Below, in pieces: positions 14,452 to 23,587 of a DNA stretch of 31,371 nucleotides. Under the pieces are notes generated by a model. It was given only the letters and a program-made list of their open reading frames with translations. It did no database searches and had not been told where the DNA came from. The position numbers and the translations under genes are program-made. The number at the start of each line of letters is the position of its first letter. Position 1 is the first letter of the stretch. This stretch comes from DATFWC01 sp045801465 (GTDB lineage Bacteria; Pseudomonadota; Alphaproteobacteria; Rhizobiales; Xanthobacteraceae). The DNA lies in the NCBI GenBank assembly GCA_045801465.1, contig JBJMSU010000144.1:1-31371 (forward strand), in the 5' to 3' direction.

Positions 14452-16674
14452 TCAGCCCAGAGCCTGCTTGACGCGCTCGGGCGTGAACGGCGTGTGGCGG
14501 AGCCGCACGCCGGCGAGCTGGTGAATCGCATTGCCGATCGCCGGCGCCACCAGCGGCGTCGCCATCTGGCCGGCGCCGGTCGGATGGTTGTCGGTCACGA
14601 TCAGGTCGATATGCATCTGCGGTATCTGATTCATGCGCGGCAGATGGTAGTCGTAGAAGTTCGACTGCTCGACGGCGCCGTTCTTCATCGACACCCGCTC
14701 GTAGAGCGCCAGCCCGAGCCCATAGACGATGCTGCTCTCGGTCTGCGCCACTACGTTGTCGGGCTGCACCGCGATGCCGCAGTCAATGGCGCACCAGAAA
14801 TCGTGCACCTTGATCTGCCCGCTCGCCCGGTCGAGCGAGACCTCGGCGATCGCGGCAACCTGGCTGCCCGAATAGTCGATATAGGCGAGGCCAAGCGCGC
14901 GACCGTCGCGCTTGCGCGACCAGTCCGCCATCTGCGCCACGCGCTCGACCACCTTGACGGCGCGCGGCGTGTTCTTGAGCAGGTCGAGCCGGAAGGCGAA
15001 CGGATCGTGTCCGCCCTTGCGGGCGACCTCGTCCATGAACGACTCCGTCGCGAACTTGTTGGCCGTGACCCCGATCCCACGCAGCGGGTTCGTGCGGATG
15101 CCGTTGTCGCGGTACAATTGCTCGACCAGCTGGTGCGGCACGGAATAGCCGCGCAGATCGGTGCCGGCCATCACCATCCCGTCCTTGCCGCCGCTGGCCT
15201 GGTAACGTATCGGGTCCATGAACGGCGTGATGCGGTCTGCCGCAACGCGGTGATGCCATGCCGCAAGTCGGCCCGACGCGTCGAATCCGGCGCGCAGGTA
15301 GTGCGCCGAAAGCGGCCGGAACCGGCCGTTGTGCAGATCATCCTCGCGCGTCCACATCACCTTGACGGGACGCCCGCTCTCTTTCGACAGCATCACCGCA
15401 TCGATGATGAAATCGACGTCGCGGTTGCCGCGGCGGCCGAATCCGCCGCCCATCAGGAGATCGTGCAGCTTCACCTTGTCGCGCGCGATGCCGAGCAGCT
15501 TGGCCGGCGCTTCGGTGGCCGTGGTCTGGCTCTGCGTGCCCGCCCAGATCTCGACCGCGTCGCCCGCAGGCGACACCGCGGCGACCGCATTCAGCGGCTC
15601 CATCTGAGCGTGGTAGGCATAGTCGCAGCGGTACTCCGCCTCCACCATGCTGGCCGCCTTCTTGAACTCCCCAGCCGCGTCACCTGCGCGGCTCCACTCG
15701 GTCGCCGGGCGCGACAGGTTCTTCGCATCCGCCGCAAAGGCTTCGAGCCCTTTCTCGCTGTCGAAGCCCCAGCCCAGTCCCGTGCGGCTCCAGGTGACAG
15801 AGCGGGTCAGCGCCTCGCGCGCGTCGAATGCCGCCCACGGCGTCTCCGCCAGCACGCCCACGCCATGCGGCAGCCTGACGATGCCGGTGACGCCCGCCAC
15901 CGCCTTCGCCTTGGCTTCGTCGATCTTGTCGGGGACCGACCCCTCCACCGGCGCCCGCAGCACCGCGCCGTACAGCATGCCGGGCACCTGGACGTCGATA
16001 CCGTAGATCGCGCTGCCATCGACCTTGCTGGGCAGCTCGACCCGCATCACGTCCTTGCCGATCAGACGGAAGTCGCTCGTCTTCTTGAGTTGCTCGGGCT
16101 TGATCTCAGGCGCCTTGTCGGGAACCTCGGCAAAGGTCGCGATCTCGCCGTAGGTCAGGCGCCGGCCGGATTTGGCATGGACGACCACGCTCGGCTCGGT
16201 CGTCAGCTCATCGACCGGCACACCAAGCTTCTTGGCGGCGTTGTCGAGGAGCACGCGCCGAACCTGCGCCCCGAAGTTACGCAGCGGCCTGAAATAGCTC
16301 GTCACCGCATTGCTGCCGGCGGTGTACATCATCCCCCCGAAGCCTGGATTGCCGTAGATCGCCTCGATCGGCGGCGCCGGGACGATGCGCACCTTCGACC
16401 AGTCGGCATCGAGCTCTTCGGCGATGATGAGCGGCAACGAGGTCATCGACCCCTGCCCCATCTCGGTCGCCGCCGACATGATGGTGACGGTGCCATCGGG
16501 CGCAATCGAGACCCACGGGCTGAGCGCCTTGCCGGCGCGTTCGTTGGCGACGCTTGCCGCGCGTGCGCTCTTGCCGGCGAGCGCCACCGCGAAGGTGAGC
16601 CCGGCGGCGCCGACCATGACCTGCCGGCGCGAAACGGAAGCGTTCAGGCTGGACAATCGGACATGCTTCGTCAT
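14452..16674 (-). CDS. Molybdopterin-binding large subunit, IorB/aldehyde-oxidase type (copy 1)
   Basis: A 740-residue large subunit of a xanthine-dehydrogenase-family hydroxylase, which would insert water-derived oxygen into an aromatic N-heterocycle or aldehyde. The N-terminus has a twin-arginine signal (SRRQVMVGAAGLTFAVALAG), so the complex is periplasmic. Family features include WVSIAPDGTVTI, EMGQGSMTSLPLIIAEELD, a second Mo domain with GGGFGRRGNRDVDF and AEVSLDRASG. Where relatives have a G-x-G-E motif with the catalytic Glu, this protein has GAGQMATP with Gln703. The 2Fe-2S partner starts upstream and ends four bases before this gene, so the two are one operon. A cytochrome partner, usual for this type, is not visible. 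Substrate not predictable. Confidence 0.93.
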   Translation of the reverse strand: MTKHVRLSSLNASVSRRQVMVGAAGLTFAVALAGKSARAASVANERAGKALSPWVSIAPDGTVTIMSAATEMGQGSMTSLPLIIAEELDADWSKVRIVPAPPIEAIYGNPGFGGMMYTAGSNAVTSYFRPLRNFGAQVRRVLLDNAAKKLGVPVDELTTEPSVVVHAKSGRRLTYGEIATFAEVPDKAPEIKPEQLKKTSDFRLIGKDVMRVELPSKVDGSAIYGIDVQVPGMLYGAVLRAPVEGSVPDKIDEAKAKAVAGVTGIVRLPHGVGVLAETPWAAFDAREALTRSVTWSRTGLGWGFDSEKGLEAFAADAKNLSRPATEWSRAGDAAGEFKKAASMVEAEYRCDYAYHAQMEPLNAVAAVSPAGDAVEIWAGTQSQTTATEAPAKLLGIARDKVKLHDLLMGGGFGRRGNRDVDFIIDAVMLSKESGRPVKVMWTREDDLHNGRFRPLSAHYLRAGFDASGRLAAWHHRVAADRITPFMDPIRYQASGGKDGMVMAGTDLRGYSVPHQLVEQLYRDNGIRTNPLRGIGVTANKFATESFMDEVARKGGHDPFAFRLDLLKNTPRAVKVVERVAQMADWSRKRDGRALGLAYIDYSGSQVAAIAEVSLDRASGQIKVHDFWCAIDCGIAVQPDNVVAQTESSIVYGLGLALYERVSMKNGAVEQSNFYDYHLPRMNQIPQMHIDLIVTDNHPTGAGQMATPLVAPAIGNAIHQLAGVRLRHTPFTPERVKQALG

Positions 16675-16678
16675 GGCT

Positions 16679-17134
16679 TTAGACCTCCCGCACGGCGCGC
16701 TCGACCGCGCGCACGATCCGCTGGTAGGTGCCGCAGCGGCAGATATTCGTGCTCAGATGCTCGACGATCTCATCCCGCGTCGGATTGGGGATACGGTTCA
16801 ACAGATCGGCGGCGCTCATGATCTGCCCGGATTGGCAATAGCCGCACTGCGGCACGTTCTCGGCCAGCCACGCCTTCTGCAGCCGGTGCGACGCGTTCGG
16901 CGACAGGCCTTCGATCGTCGTCACGCTGCGTCCGGAGACTTCGGACACTTGCGTCTGGCAGGAGAATGCTCGCTTGCCGTCGATATGGACCATGCAGGCC
17001 CCGCACAGCCCGGTGCCGCACCCGAACTTCGTGCCGGTGAGCTTGAGGCCCTCGCGGATCACCCACAACAGCGGCGTGTGCGGCGGTGCGTCGGTGGAAA
17101 CCGCCTTCCCATTCACATTGAACTGGATCGTCAT
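16679..17134 (-). CDS. 2Fe-2S small subunit, IorA type (copy 1)
   Basis: A 151-residue ferredoxin-like subunit that passes electrons from the Mo site. The ATG at 17134 follows GGGAGGG; the longer frame to 17332 is not favoured. The plant-type cluster ligands are Cys39, 44, 47 and 59 (FGCGTGLCGAC...SC); the second all-helical cluster uses Cys97, 100, 132 and 134 (QCGYC, ICRCG). All eight cysteines are present. It lacks its own signal and probably travels with the Tat-tagged large subunit encoded right after it. It is divergent from the flavin monooxygenase gene with 151 bp between the starts. Confidence 0.95.
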   Translation of the reverse strand: MTIQFNVNGKAVSTDAPPHTPLLWVIREGLKLTGTKFGCGTGLCGACMVHIDGKRAFSCQTQVSEVSGRSVTTIEGLSPNASHRLQKAWLAENVPQCGYCQSGQIMSAADLLNRIPNPTRDEIVEHLSTNICRCGTYQRIVRAVERAVREV

Positions 17135-17285
17135 ATCGCCCTCCCGTCGGCGATCGGTCGCATGCCGCGCTTGAAGCCTGGAGAGCCTTGGCGCCGCGCC
17201 AACCGACGCATTAGATTGAGAAATCGAAGCACCGGGCGTGCCGCCCGTCAATGAAAAGTACCGAATAATGGCGAGGAAGTGATCG

Positions 17286-18464
17286 ATGGCAAAAGCGAAC
17301 GGACTGCCGATCCTGATCGCCGGTGGCGGCATCGGCGGGCTTGCCGCGGCCTATGCACTGGCGGGCAAGGGATTTCCGGTGCGCGTGCTGGAGCAGGCGC
17401 CCGAGTTCCGCGAGCTCGGCGCCGGCATCCAGCTCGGCCCTAACATCTTTCGCGCGCTCAAGCGCATCGGTCTCACCGAGGCGATGCTGGAGGATGCGTG
17501 GCGGCCGCAGGCGCAGGAGATGCGCGACGCGCTCACCGGCGAACTCGTGCTGCGCATTCCGCTTGCCGAGGCCTTTTTGGCCCGGTTTGGCGAGCCCTAC
17601 GCGGTGACGCACCGGGCCGACATCCACGGCGTGTTCCTGCGTGCCTGCCAGAGCAGCAACCTCATCTCGCTGGAGAACAACCAGCGGGTGGAGGACTTCA
17701 CCGACGATGGCGAGACGGTCACGGCCACCTTGGCGTCGGGCGAGCGCGCCGAGGGGCGCGCCCTGATCGGCTGCGACGGGATGTGGTCGAAGACGCGGGA
17801 GAAGATTGTCGGCGACGGTCCGCCGCGCGTATCAGGCCACATCGCCTATCGAGCGGTGCTCAAGCGCGAGGACGTGCCCGACGACCTGTGGCGTCCCGAC
17901 GTGATCCTGTGGGCCGGACCGCGCACGCATTTCGTGCACTACCCGCTGCGCCGCGGGACGCTCTACAACCTCGTCGCCGTGTTTCATTCCGACCGTTACG
18001 AGGAAGGCTGGAACACGGAGGCCAACGCCGACGAGCTGTGGGCGCATTTCAACGGCCAGCGGCCGGAAGTGCTGCGCCTGCTCGAGCGCATCGAGACCTG
18101 GCGCATGTGGGTCCTGTGCGATCGCGAGCCGATCAAGGACTGGTCGAAGGGCCGCATCACGCTCCTCGGCGACGCCGCCCATCCCATGCTGCAGTACCTG
18201 GCGCAGGGCGCCTGCATGGCGACCGAGGACGCGGTGTGGCTCGCCGAAAAAGCCGCCGCGGCGCCCGACGACCTGCCCGCCGCGTTCACGGCCTATCAGC
18301 AGCACCGCTATCTGCGCACCGGCCAGGTGCAGATCATGGCGCGTGTCTATGGCGAGTTCTATCACGCGCGCGGCGTCGCCGCCGAGCTGCGCGCCCAGAT
18401 GCTCGGCAGCCGCACGCCCGAGCAGAGCTACGACGGCATCGCCTGGCTGTACGGCGGGATGTGA
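17286..18464 (+). CDS. FAD-dependent monooxygenase, salicylate/3-hydroxybenzoate hydroxylase type
   Basis: A 392-residue class A flavoprotein hydroxylase that would use NAD(P)H and O2 to hydroxylate a phenolic acid or related aromatic. ATG at 17286 with GAGGAAG upstream. FAD-binding GGGIGG is at about residues 13-18 (ILIAGGGIGGLAAAYALA), the NAD(P)H-linked DG motif is GCDGMWSK, and the GD motif is ITLLGDAAHPMLQYLAQGA. Size and motifs match the 3-hydroxybenzoate 6-hydroxylase and salicylate 1-monooxygenase group. It stands between two Mo-hydroxylase pairs and solute-binding genes, which suggests a pathway in which an aromatic ring is hydroxylated more than once. Exact substrate unknown. Confidence 0.93.
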   Translation: MAKANGLPILIAGGGIGGLAAAYALAGKGFPVRVLEQAPEFRELGAGIQLGPNIFRALKRIGLTEAMLEDAWRPQAQEMRDALTGELVLRIPLAEAFLARFGEPYAVTHRADIHGVFLRACQSSNLISLENNQRVEDFTDDGETVTATLASGERAEGRALIGCDGMWSKTREKIVGDGPPRVSGHIAYRAVLKREDVPDDLWRPDVILWAGPRTHFVHYPLRRGTLYNLVAVFHSDRYEEGWNTEANADELWAHFNGQRPEVLRLLERIETWRMWVLCDREPIKDWSKGRITLLGDAAHPMLQYLAQGACMATEDAVWLAEKAAAAPDDLPAAFTAYQQHRYLRTGQVQIMARVYGEFYHARGVAAELRAQMLGSRTPEQSYDGIAWLYGGM

Positions 18465-18469
18465 GGTTT

Positions 18470-18529
18470 GGCGAGTGGCGAATGGCGAGGTAAGAGGCGC
18501 ATTTTCCCCACTCGCCACTGGCCGTTCGC
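18470..18529. repeat. GGCGAGTGGCGAATGG-type inverted repeat (copy 1)
   Basis: GGCGAGTGGCGAATGGCGA is followed 20 bases later by ACTCGCCACTGGCCGTTCGC, a near-complement, so the unit folds into an imperfect hairpin. Two related units lie at 25814-25873 and 25895-25949. Here it fills the space between converging genes and may act as a two-way terminator. Confidence 0.65.
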
Positions 18530-18536
18530 GGCCCTT

Positions 18537-19499
18537 CTATTCCGGCTCGATGCCGGCGTCCTTGATCATCTTGGCCCATTTGCCGAGCTGAATCTTGACG
18601 AAGTCGCTGAATTCCTCCGACGTGGTCGAGAAGGCCTCGAACCCGACTGCCGCGAGGCGCCCATTGACCTCAGCGCTGTCGATCACCTTGCGCAGCTCGG
18701 CGTTGAGCAGCGTCACGATGGCCGGCGGCGTATTGGCGGGCGCGAACATGCCCGCCCACGAATCCATCTCGAAATCGGTCACGCCCGCCTCATGCAAGCT
18801 GGGCACATCCGGGAACAGCTTGCTGCGCTCCTTTCGCGTGCTCCCCAATGCGCGCAGTGACTTCGCCCTGACGTGCGGCAGGGCGGTGGTCAGGTCGGCG
18901 AACATCATCGAGACCCGGCCGGCGAGCACGTCATTGAGCGCGGGCGGCACGCTCTTGTACGGGACATGCAGGATGTCGAGGCCGGCCCAATGGTTGAGCG
19001 TCTCGCCGGCGACAATGCCCGAGGTATTGCCGCTGGCGAACGTCAGCTTGCGTGGATTGGCTTTGGCATAGGCGATGAGCTCGGCAACGGAGGTGACCGG
19101 CACTTCGGGATTCACCACCAGCACCAGCGTGAAGCTTCCCACCCGCGTGATCGGCGCAAAATCTTTCACCGGATCGTAGCCGATGTTCTTGGTCAGAAAG
19201 GGCGCGGCGGAATGCGGGCTGTTGGTGCTCATGAACAGCGTGTGGCCGTCCGGCGCCGCGCGCGCGACGTAGCTTGCCGCGAGCGCCCCGTTCGCCCCCG
19301 GCCGGTTCTCGACGATGACGTTCTGCTTGAGCGCGGTGGAGAGATGCTGCCCGATGACGCGAGTCACGGTGTCGGTAGCGCTGCCGGCGCCGAACGGCAC
19401 GATTACTGTAATCGCCCGGTCAGGATACGTTTGCGCCTGGGCGGCGGCACCGCACAGCACGATGCATGCAGCGACGAGAGCACGCACAAAGCACGTCAT
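18537..19499 (-). CDS. Bug/TctC-family periplasmic solute-binding protein (1)
   Basis: A 320-residue protein with a clear signal peptide (LVAACIVLCGAAAQAQ, cut after AQA). The family signature YPDRAITVIVPFGAGSATD, VENRPGANG and the DGHTLF stretch are present; these line the carboxylate-binding pocket. Such proteins bind carboxylates or aromatic acids, sometimes for a tripartite tricarboxylate transporter, but often as orphans. ATG at 19499 with GGGAGGAG. No TctA/TctB membrane genes are in the window. It follows a second Bug gene in the same direction by 121 bp. Confidence 0.94.
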   Translation of the reverse strand: MTCFVRALVAACIVLCGAAAQAQTYPDRAITVIVPFGAGSATDTVTRVIGQHLSTALKQNVIVENRPGANGALAASYVARAAPDGHTLFMSTNSPHSAAPFLTKNIGYDPVKDFAPITRVGSFTLVLVVNPEVPVTSVAELIAYAKANPRKLTFASGNTSGIVAGETLNHWAGLDILHVPYKSVPPALNDVLAGRVSMMFADLTTALPHVRAKSLRALGSTRKERSKLFPDVPSLHEAGVTDFEMDSWAGMFAPANTPPAIVTLLNAELRKVIDSAEVNGRLAAVGFEAFSTTSEEFSDFVKIQLGKWAKMIKDAGIEPE

Positions 19500-19620
19500 G
19501 AGCGCTCCTCCCTGGTGTTGGGCGCCACCTTTCCGGCTCGCGCCATTGTCTGAACCGTCCGTCTATCCAAGCTATACGATTCCCGGGATCGGTCGCGACA
19601 GGCTCGACCGAGACCAATGT

Positions 19621-20646
19621 TTATTGCTTCGGGATGTTGGCGCGCTCGATCACCTTGGTCCATTTGGCGACATCGTCGCGCAGGCGCTTCTCGAGCTCTT
19701 CCGGGCTGCTCGCCTTGGCTTCGATGCCGACGTCCGCGTATTGCTTCTTCACGTCGGGGCTCGACAGGATCTCGCGCAGCGTCTTGTTCAAGGTCTCGAC
19801 GACCTCGCGCGGCGTAGCCGGCGGGCCAGCCATGCCGTTCCACGAGGTCACCTCGTAGCCGGCGACGCCTGCCTCCTGCACCGTGGGGATGTCGGGCAGC
19901 ACCGACGAGCGCTGGGCGGTCGAAACCGCCAACGCGCGGATTTTGCCGTCCTGCAAGGGCGCCCGCACCGCAGCATAGAAATCGATCATGACATCGACGT
20001 CGTTGCGCAACAGTCCAACGATGATTTCCGGCGAGCCGCGATAGGGCACGATCTGAAAGTCGAGCTTGGCGTCGGACTTGAACAGCTCCGCACCCAGATT
20101 CTGCGTGCTGCCGATGTTGATCGTGCCGACATTGAGCTTGCCGGGCTTCTCGCGCGCCGCCGCCAAGAAGTCCTGCAGCGTACGGAGCTTCGAGTCGGTG
20201 TTGACGACGAACACGAGATCGAACAGACCGAGCCCGGAAATGAACGTAAGGTCTTTCACCGGGTCGTAAGGCAGCGAACGAAACAGCGGCACGCTGATGG
20301 CCGCCCCGTTGGTAATCAGCCCCAGCGTGTAGCCGTCGGGCGCCGCATTGATCACGGATCGCATCGCATTGATGCCGCCCGCGCCGGGTTGGTTCTCGAC
20401 GACGAAACGCTGGCCGAGCTTCTCGCCGAGCTTCTCGGCGGTCAGGCGCGAGGTCACGTCGGCAACGCCGCCGGCCCCGAACGGCAATATGAAGCGGACC
20501 GGCTTGGTCGGATAACGAGCCGCTTCGGCACGCGCACGGTCCGCGAGCAACAACGAAACGAATGGCGCAGCCAACGGCGTGAACGCCAGCGCCTGGCATA
20601 AGACCCTGCGTGTCGGCATCGCCCTATCGTTTTTCATAACCCTCAT
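19621..20646 (-). CDS. Bug/TctC-family periplasmic solute-binding protein (2)
   Basis: About 341 residues. The ATG at 20646 is chosen because AGAGG lies five bases upstream; ATGs at 20637 and 20619 are alternatives. The N-terminus MPTRRVLCQALAFTP... with ARAEA is a Tat- or Sec-type export signal. Family motifs: YPTKPVRFILPFGAGGVADV, VENQPGAGG and DGYTLGLI. It is an independent paralogue of the preceding Bug protein, not a recent duplicate. It is likely co-transcribed with it and linked to uptake of a substrate for the nearby hydroxylases. Transporter membrane parts are absent here. Confidence 0.93.
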   Translation of the reverse strand: MRVMKNDRAMPTRRVLCQALAFTPLAAPFVSLLLADRARAEAARYPTKPVRFILPFGAGGVADVTSRLTAEKLGEKLGQRFVVENQPGAGGINAMRSVINAAPDGYTLGLITNGAAISVPLFRSLPYDPVKDLTFISGLGLFDLVFVVNTDSKLRTLQDFLAAAREKPGKLNVGTINIGSTQNLGAELFKSDAKLDFQIVPYRGSPEIIVGLLRNDVDVMIDFYAAVRAPLQDGKIRALAVSTAQRSSVLPDIPTVQEAGVAGYEVTSWNGMAGPPATPREVVETLNKTLREILSSPDVKKQYADVGIEAKASSPEELEKRLRDDVAKWTKVIERANIPKQ

Positions 20647-20684
20647 CATCGCCTCTTTGGACTCGCTCTCAACCGTGCTCCTCG

Positions 20685-20794
20685 TCATGGCCGGGCTTGT
20701 TGTCCCGGCCATCTCGCGTGGGGAGGCAACGCCTTGCCTATATAAGCGGGATCACCGGGACAAGCCCGGTGATGACGATGTGAAGGGCGTTGCC
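20685..20794. repeat. Nested palindromic repeats (REP-type cluster)
   Basis: First unit: ATGGCCGGG-CTTGTTGT-CCCGGCCAT (20687-20712). Second unit: ATCACCGGG-ACAAG-CCCGGTGAT (20751-20773), nested inside GGCAACGCC (20725-20733) and GGCGTTGCC (20786-20794). The core GGGCTTGTTGTCCCG is shared with 7701-7713. The cluster lies between the large subunit gene's 3' end and the Bug gene start. Confidence 0.75.
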
Positions 20795-20817
20795 AATTCC
20801 GCTGTTCAGAGCATGGA

Positions 20818-23028
20818 TTAAGCGAGCGCCGCTTTGACGCGGTCCGGGCTCATGGGCAGATCGCGGATGCGCTTGCCGGTGGCAGCCGCGAAGGCATTGG
20901 CGATCGCCGCCACGGCGGGCCCTTGCGATCCTTCGCCGGCGCCGAGCGGGCGCTCATTGGGGCGATTGATCACCTCGACCTCGACCTTCGGGGCTTCCCG
21001 CATGGTGAGGATGGGATAGCTCGCCCAGTCGCGCGAGGTGATGCCGGACGGATCGAACCGCACCTGCTCCTTCAACGTCCAGCTTGCCGACTGGACGATG
21101 CCGCCTTCGATCTGGGCGACCAAGCCGTCCGGATTGATGACGAGACCGGCATCGGTCGCCGCATACGTGCGCGGCACGCGCACGATCCCGGTCGCACGAT
21201 CGATCTCGACCTCCGCCACGACGGCGACATAGCAGGCAAGGTTCTTGTACTTGGCGAAGCCGATGCCGCGGCCACGCGTGCCGTTGCCCTTCTCGCCCTC
21301 CTTCCAGCCCGATTTTTTAGCCACCGCCTCGATCACGGCGCGTGCCCGCGCGTCCTTCATATGGGCGAGGCGGAACGCGACCGGATCGGTCCCGGCCGCG
21401 GCTGCGAGCTCGTCCATGAAGGATTCGATGGCGAACACGTTGGCGTAGGCGCCAAGCGTGCGGAGCGCCGACACGCGGATCGGCATGTCGGTGATGAAAT
21501 GGTGCAGCACCCGCTGGTTGGGGAATTCGTAGAGCGGGGTCGAATTGCGGTCGCCGCCCCCGGCCGGCTGCGGAAGCCCCTGCGGCGGTCCGCTGCGCTG
21601 CGGCTCGTCGAGGTACCACGCCGCCAGCACGTTGGCGCCTTTGGTCGACTGCGGGCGCATCGAATGGGTGTTGCTCCACAACTCGTATTCCCAGTCGACG
21701 ATGCGGCCGTTGCCGTCGAGCGCAGCCTTGGCCTCCATCACCATGGCGGCACCATAGGGTTCCCAGGCGAATTCGTCGTCGCGCATCCATTGCAGACGCA
21801 CCGGCCGCCCCGGCACGCCGCGCGCCAGCAATGCCGCATCGAGCGCGACATCGTCGGCGCCGTTGTGGCCATAACAGCCAGAGCCTTCGACGTGGATGCA
21901 GCGGACGTCGGCAGGCTGCAGCTTGAGCGCGGAGACGAGCTCGGCGCGCAGCGGGAAGACACCCTGCGAATGGGTCCAGACGGTGAGCTTCCCGTCGCGG
22001 AATTCGGCCAACGACGCCGACGGGCCGAGCGAGGCGTGCGCGATATAGGGCTTGGTGTAGGTGGCGGCGAACCGGCGCGCGCCCTCAGGCACCGGCGCCT
22101 GCTTGACGCCGATCACGTCGTCCTTGGCTGGGAGCGACTTGAGATGGGCATGGATGCGCGCGGGATCCGGCAGCTCGGGACCGGCCTTCCACTTGGCGCT
22201 TTTGGCGAGAGCTTCGCGCGCCTTGACGGCCTGCTCCTCGCGCTCGGCAACGACGCCGAGGAACGAGCCGTCACGCACCACCGCAATGACGCCGGGCAGC
22301 GCCTTGGCGGTGGCTTCATCGACGCTCTCGAGAGCGGCGCCATAGCGCGGCGGACGGACGACGCGGCCATGCACCATGCCGGGCAGGCGCACGTCCTGCA
22401 CGAAGGCAGCCCCACCAGTGACCTTCGCCGGAATATCGAATCGCGGGATCGACTGGCCGACGATGCGGTGGCGCGCCGCCGGTTTGGGCACCGCCTTGGC
22501 GGTCGCCTCGCGCTTGAGATCGACCTCGCCGGCAAGCTCGCCGTACGTCACCTTACGGCCGTCGGCCGCACTGATCGTCCCGTCGGCCACGCTCAGCGTG
22601 TCGGCGGCGACGCCGAAACGCTTGGCGGCGAGATCGAGAAGCATGGCACGCGCTTCGGCGCCGGCCATGCGCAGCGCGGTGCCGCTGTTCTCCACCGATT
22701 GGCTGCCGGCGGTCTGCCCTTCATTGGGCGTGCGTCCGGTGTCGCCGGAAATCATGGCGATGCGCTCGAGCGGCAGGTCGAGCTCTTCGGCCGCGATCTG
22801 TCTCAATGCGGTGAGAATGCCCTGGCCGAGCTCCACCTTGCCGGTGAACACGGTCGCCGTGCCGTCGGCATTGATGCGCAGCCAGGCATCGAGGCGGCGG
22901 TTGGTCTGCAGGCTGCCGGGAAGCCGGGCCGGCTCCTGGGCCGTCGCGGCCCGCCGATCGAGCGAAAAGGCGACCACGATGGCGCCGAAGCCGGCCGTGA
23001 AATCGCGCCGCGTGAGGAACGCGTTCAT
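20818..23028 (-). CDS. Molybdopterin-binding large subunit, IorB type (copy 2)
   Basis: A 736-residue second large subunit of the same family as the one at 14452 but clearly diverged. ATG at 23028 with GGAGG seven bases upstream; the Tat signal is LTRRDFTAGFGAIVVAFSLD. Family features: GTATVFTGKVELGQGILTAL, IAAEELDLPLERIAM and GSGCYGHNGADD. The C-terminal catalytic-Glu motif is intact as GAGEGSQGP. It begins two bases after the stop codon of the 2Fe-2S gene, a tightly coupled pair. It would give a second periplasmic hydroxylase in the cluster. Substrate unknown; relatives include isoquinoline, nicotinate and aldehyde oxidoreductases. Confidence 0.94.
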   Translation of the reverse strand: MNAFLTRRDFTAGFGAIVVAFSLDRRAATAQEPARLPGSLQTNRRLDAWLRINADGTATVFTGKVELGQGILTALRQIAAEELDLPLERIAMISGDTGRTPNEGQTAGSQSVENSGTALRMAGAEARAMLLDLAAKRFGVAADTLSVADGTISAADGRKVTYGELAGEVDLKREATAKAVPKPAARHRIVGQSIPRFDIPAKVTGGAAFVQDVRLPGMVHGRVVRPPRYGAALESVDEATAKALPGVIAVVRDGSFLGVVAEREEQAVKAREALAKSAKWKAGPELPDPARIHAHLKSLPAKDDVIGVKQAPVPEGARRFAATYTKPYIAHASLGPSASLAEFRDGKLTVWTHSQGVFPLRAELVSALKLQPADVRCIHVEGSGCYGHNGADDVALDAALLARGVPGRPVRLQWMRDDEFAWEPYGAAMVMEAKAALDGNGRIVDWEYELWSNTHSMRPQSTKGANVLAAWYLDEPQRSGPPQGLPQPAGGGDRNSTPLYEFPNQRVLHHFITDMPIRVSALRTLGAYANVFAIESFMDELAAAAGTDPVAFRLAHMKDARARAVIEAVAKKSGWKEGEKGNGTRGRGIGFAKYKNLACYVAVVAEVEIDRATGIVRVPRTYAATDAGLVINPDGLVAQIEGGIVQSASWTLKEQVRFDPSGITSRDWASYPILTMREAPKVEVEVINRPNERPLGAGEGSQGPAVAAIANAFAAATGKRIRDLPMSPDRVKAALA

Positions 23029-23029
23029 G

Positions 23030-23497
23030 TCAGGTCCTCCCCATCTCGTCGGCCGCGCGCAGCACGGCGGCAATGATCCGATTATGGGTGCCGCAGCGGC
23101 AGAGATTGCCGTCGAGACCGGTGCGCACGTCCTGCTCGCTCGGCCGCGGATTGGCGTCCAGCAGCGCCTTGGCCGCCATGATCATGCCGTTGCTGCAATA
23201 GCCGCACTGGGCGGCCTGCTCGGCGATGAAGGCGCGCTGCAGTGCGCTCGGCTTCTCGATCGTGCCCAGGCCCTCGATGGTCGTGATCTTGGCGTCGCCA
23301 AGGGAACCGATCGTGGTCACGCACGAATGGGTCGCCTTCCCGTCGACCAGCACCGTGCAGGCGCCGCATTGGGCAAGCCCGCAGCCGAACTTCGCCCCGT
23401 TGAGCTCGAGATCGTTGCGCAAGACGTAGAGCAGCGGCGTGTCCGGTTCAGCCGCCACCACGCGCGACCGGCCGTTGACGTTCAACGTAATGGCCAT
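23030..23497 (-). CDS. 2Fe-2S small subunit, IorA type (copy 2)
   Basis: A 155-residue 2Fe-2S protein. ATG at 23497 after GGGGAGAGG. Ligands of the first cluster are Cys39, 44, 47 and 59 (FGCGLAQCGAC, HSC); those of the second are in QCGYCSNG and LCRCG. It is the first gene of the second hydroxylase operon, followed without spacing by its large subunit. The pair shares layout with the 16679/14452 pair, but sequence differences show the two are old paralogues. Confidence 0.95.
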   Translation of the reverse strand: MAITLNVNGRSRVVAAEPDTPLLYVLRNDLELNGAKFGCGLAQCGACTVLVDGKATHSCVTTIGSLGDAKITTIEGLGTIEKPSALQRAFIAEQAAQCGYCSNGMIMAAKALLDANPRPSEQDVRTGLDGNLCRCGTHNRIIAAVLRAADEMGRT

Positions 23498-23587
23498 GGG
23501 CCTCTCCCCTGATGGCGGACGTCGTCGCCGCCTTGTGCTTCGCGCCTATTGTGGCCCCGCGCCGGCCGCCGCGCCAGAGGGGTCCCG

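Noticed and set aside
14437..16821. 794-residue plus-strand ORF opposite the Mo-hydroxylase large subunit
   Set aside because: It is the antisense of a gene with full family motifs; high GC third positions create long shadow frames. Its sequence is Arg/His/Ala-rich with no domain.
20923..23076. 717-residue plus-strand ORF opposite the second large subunit
   Set aside because: Same antisense effect; no ribosome site or recognisable motif.
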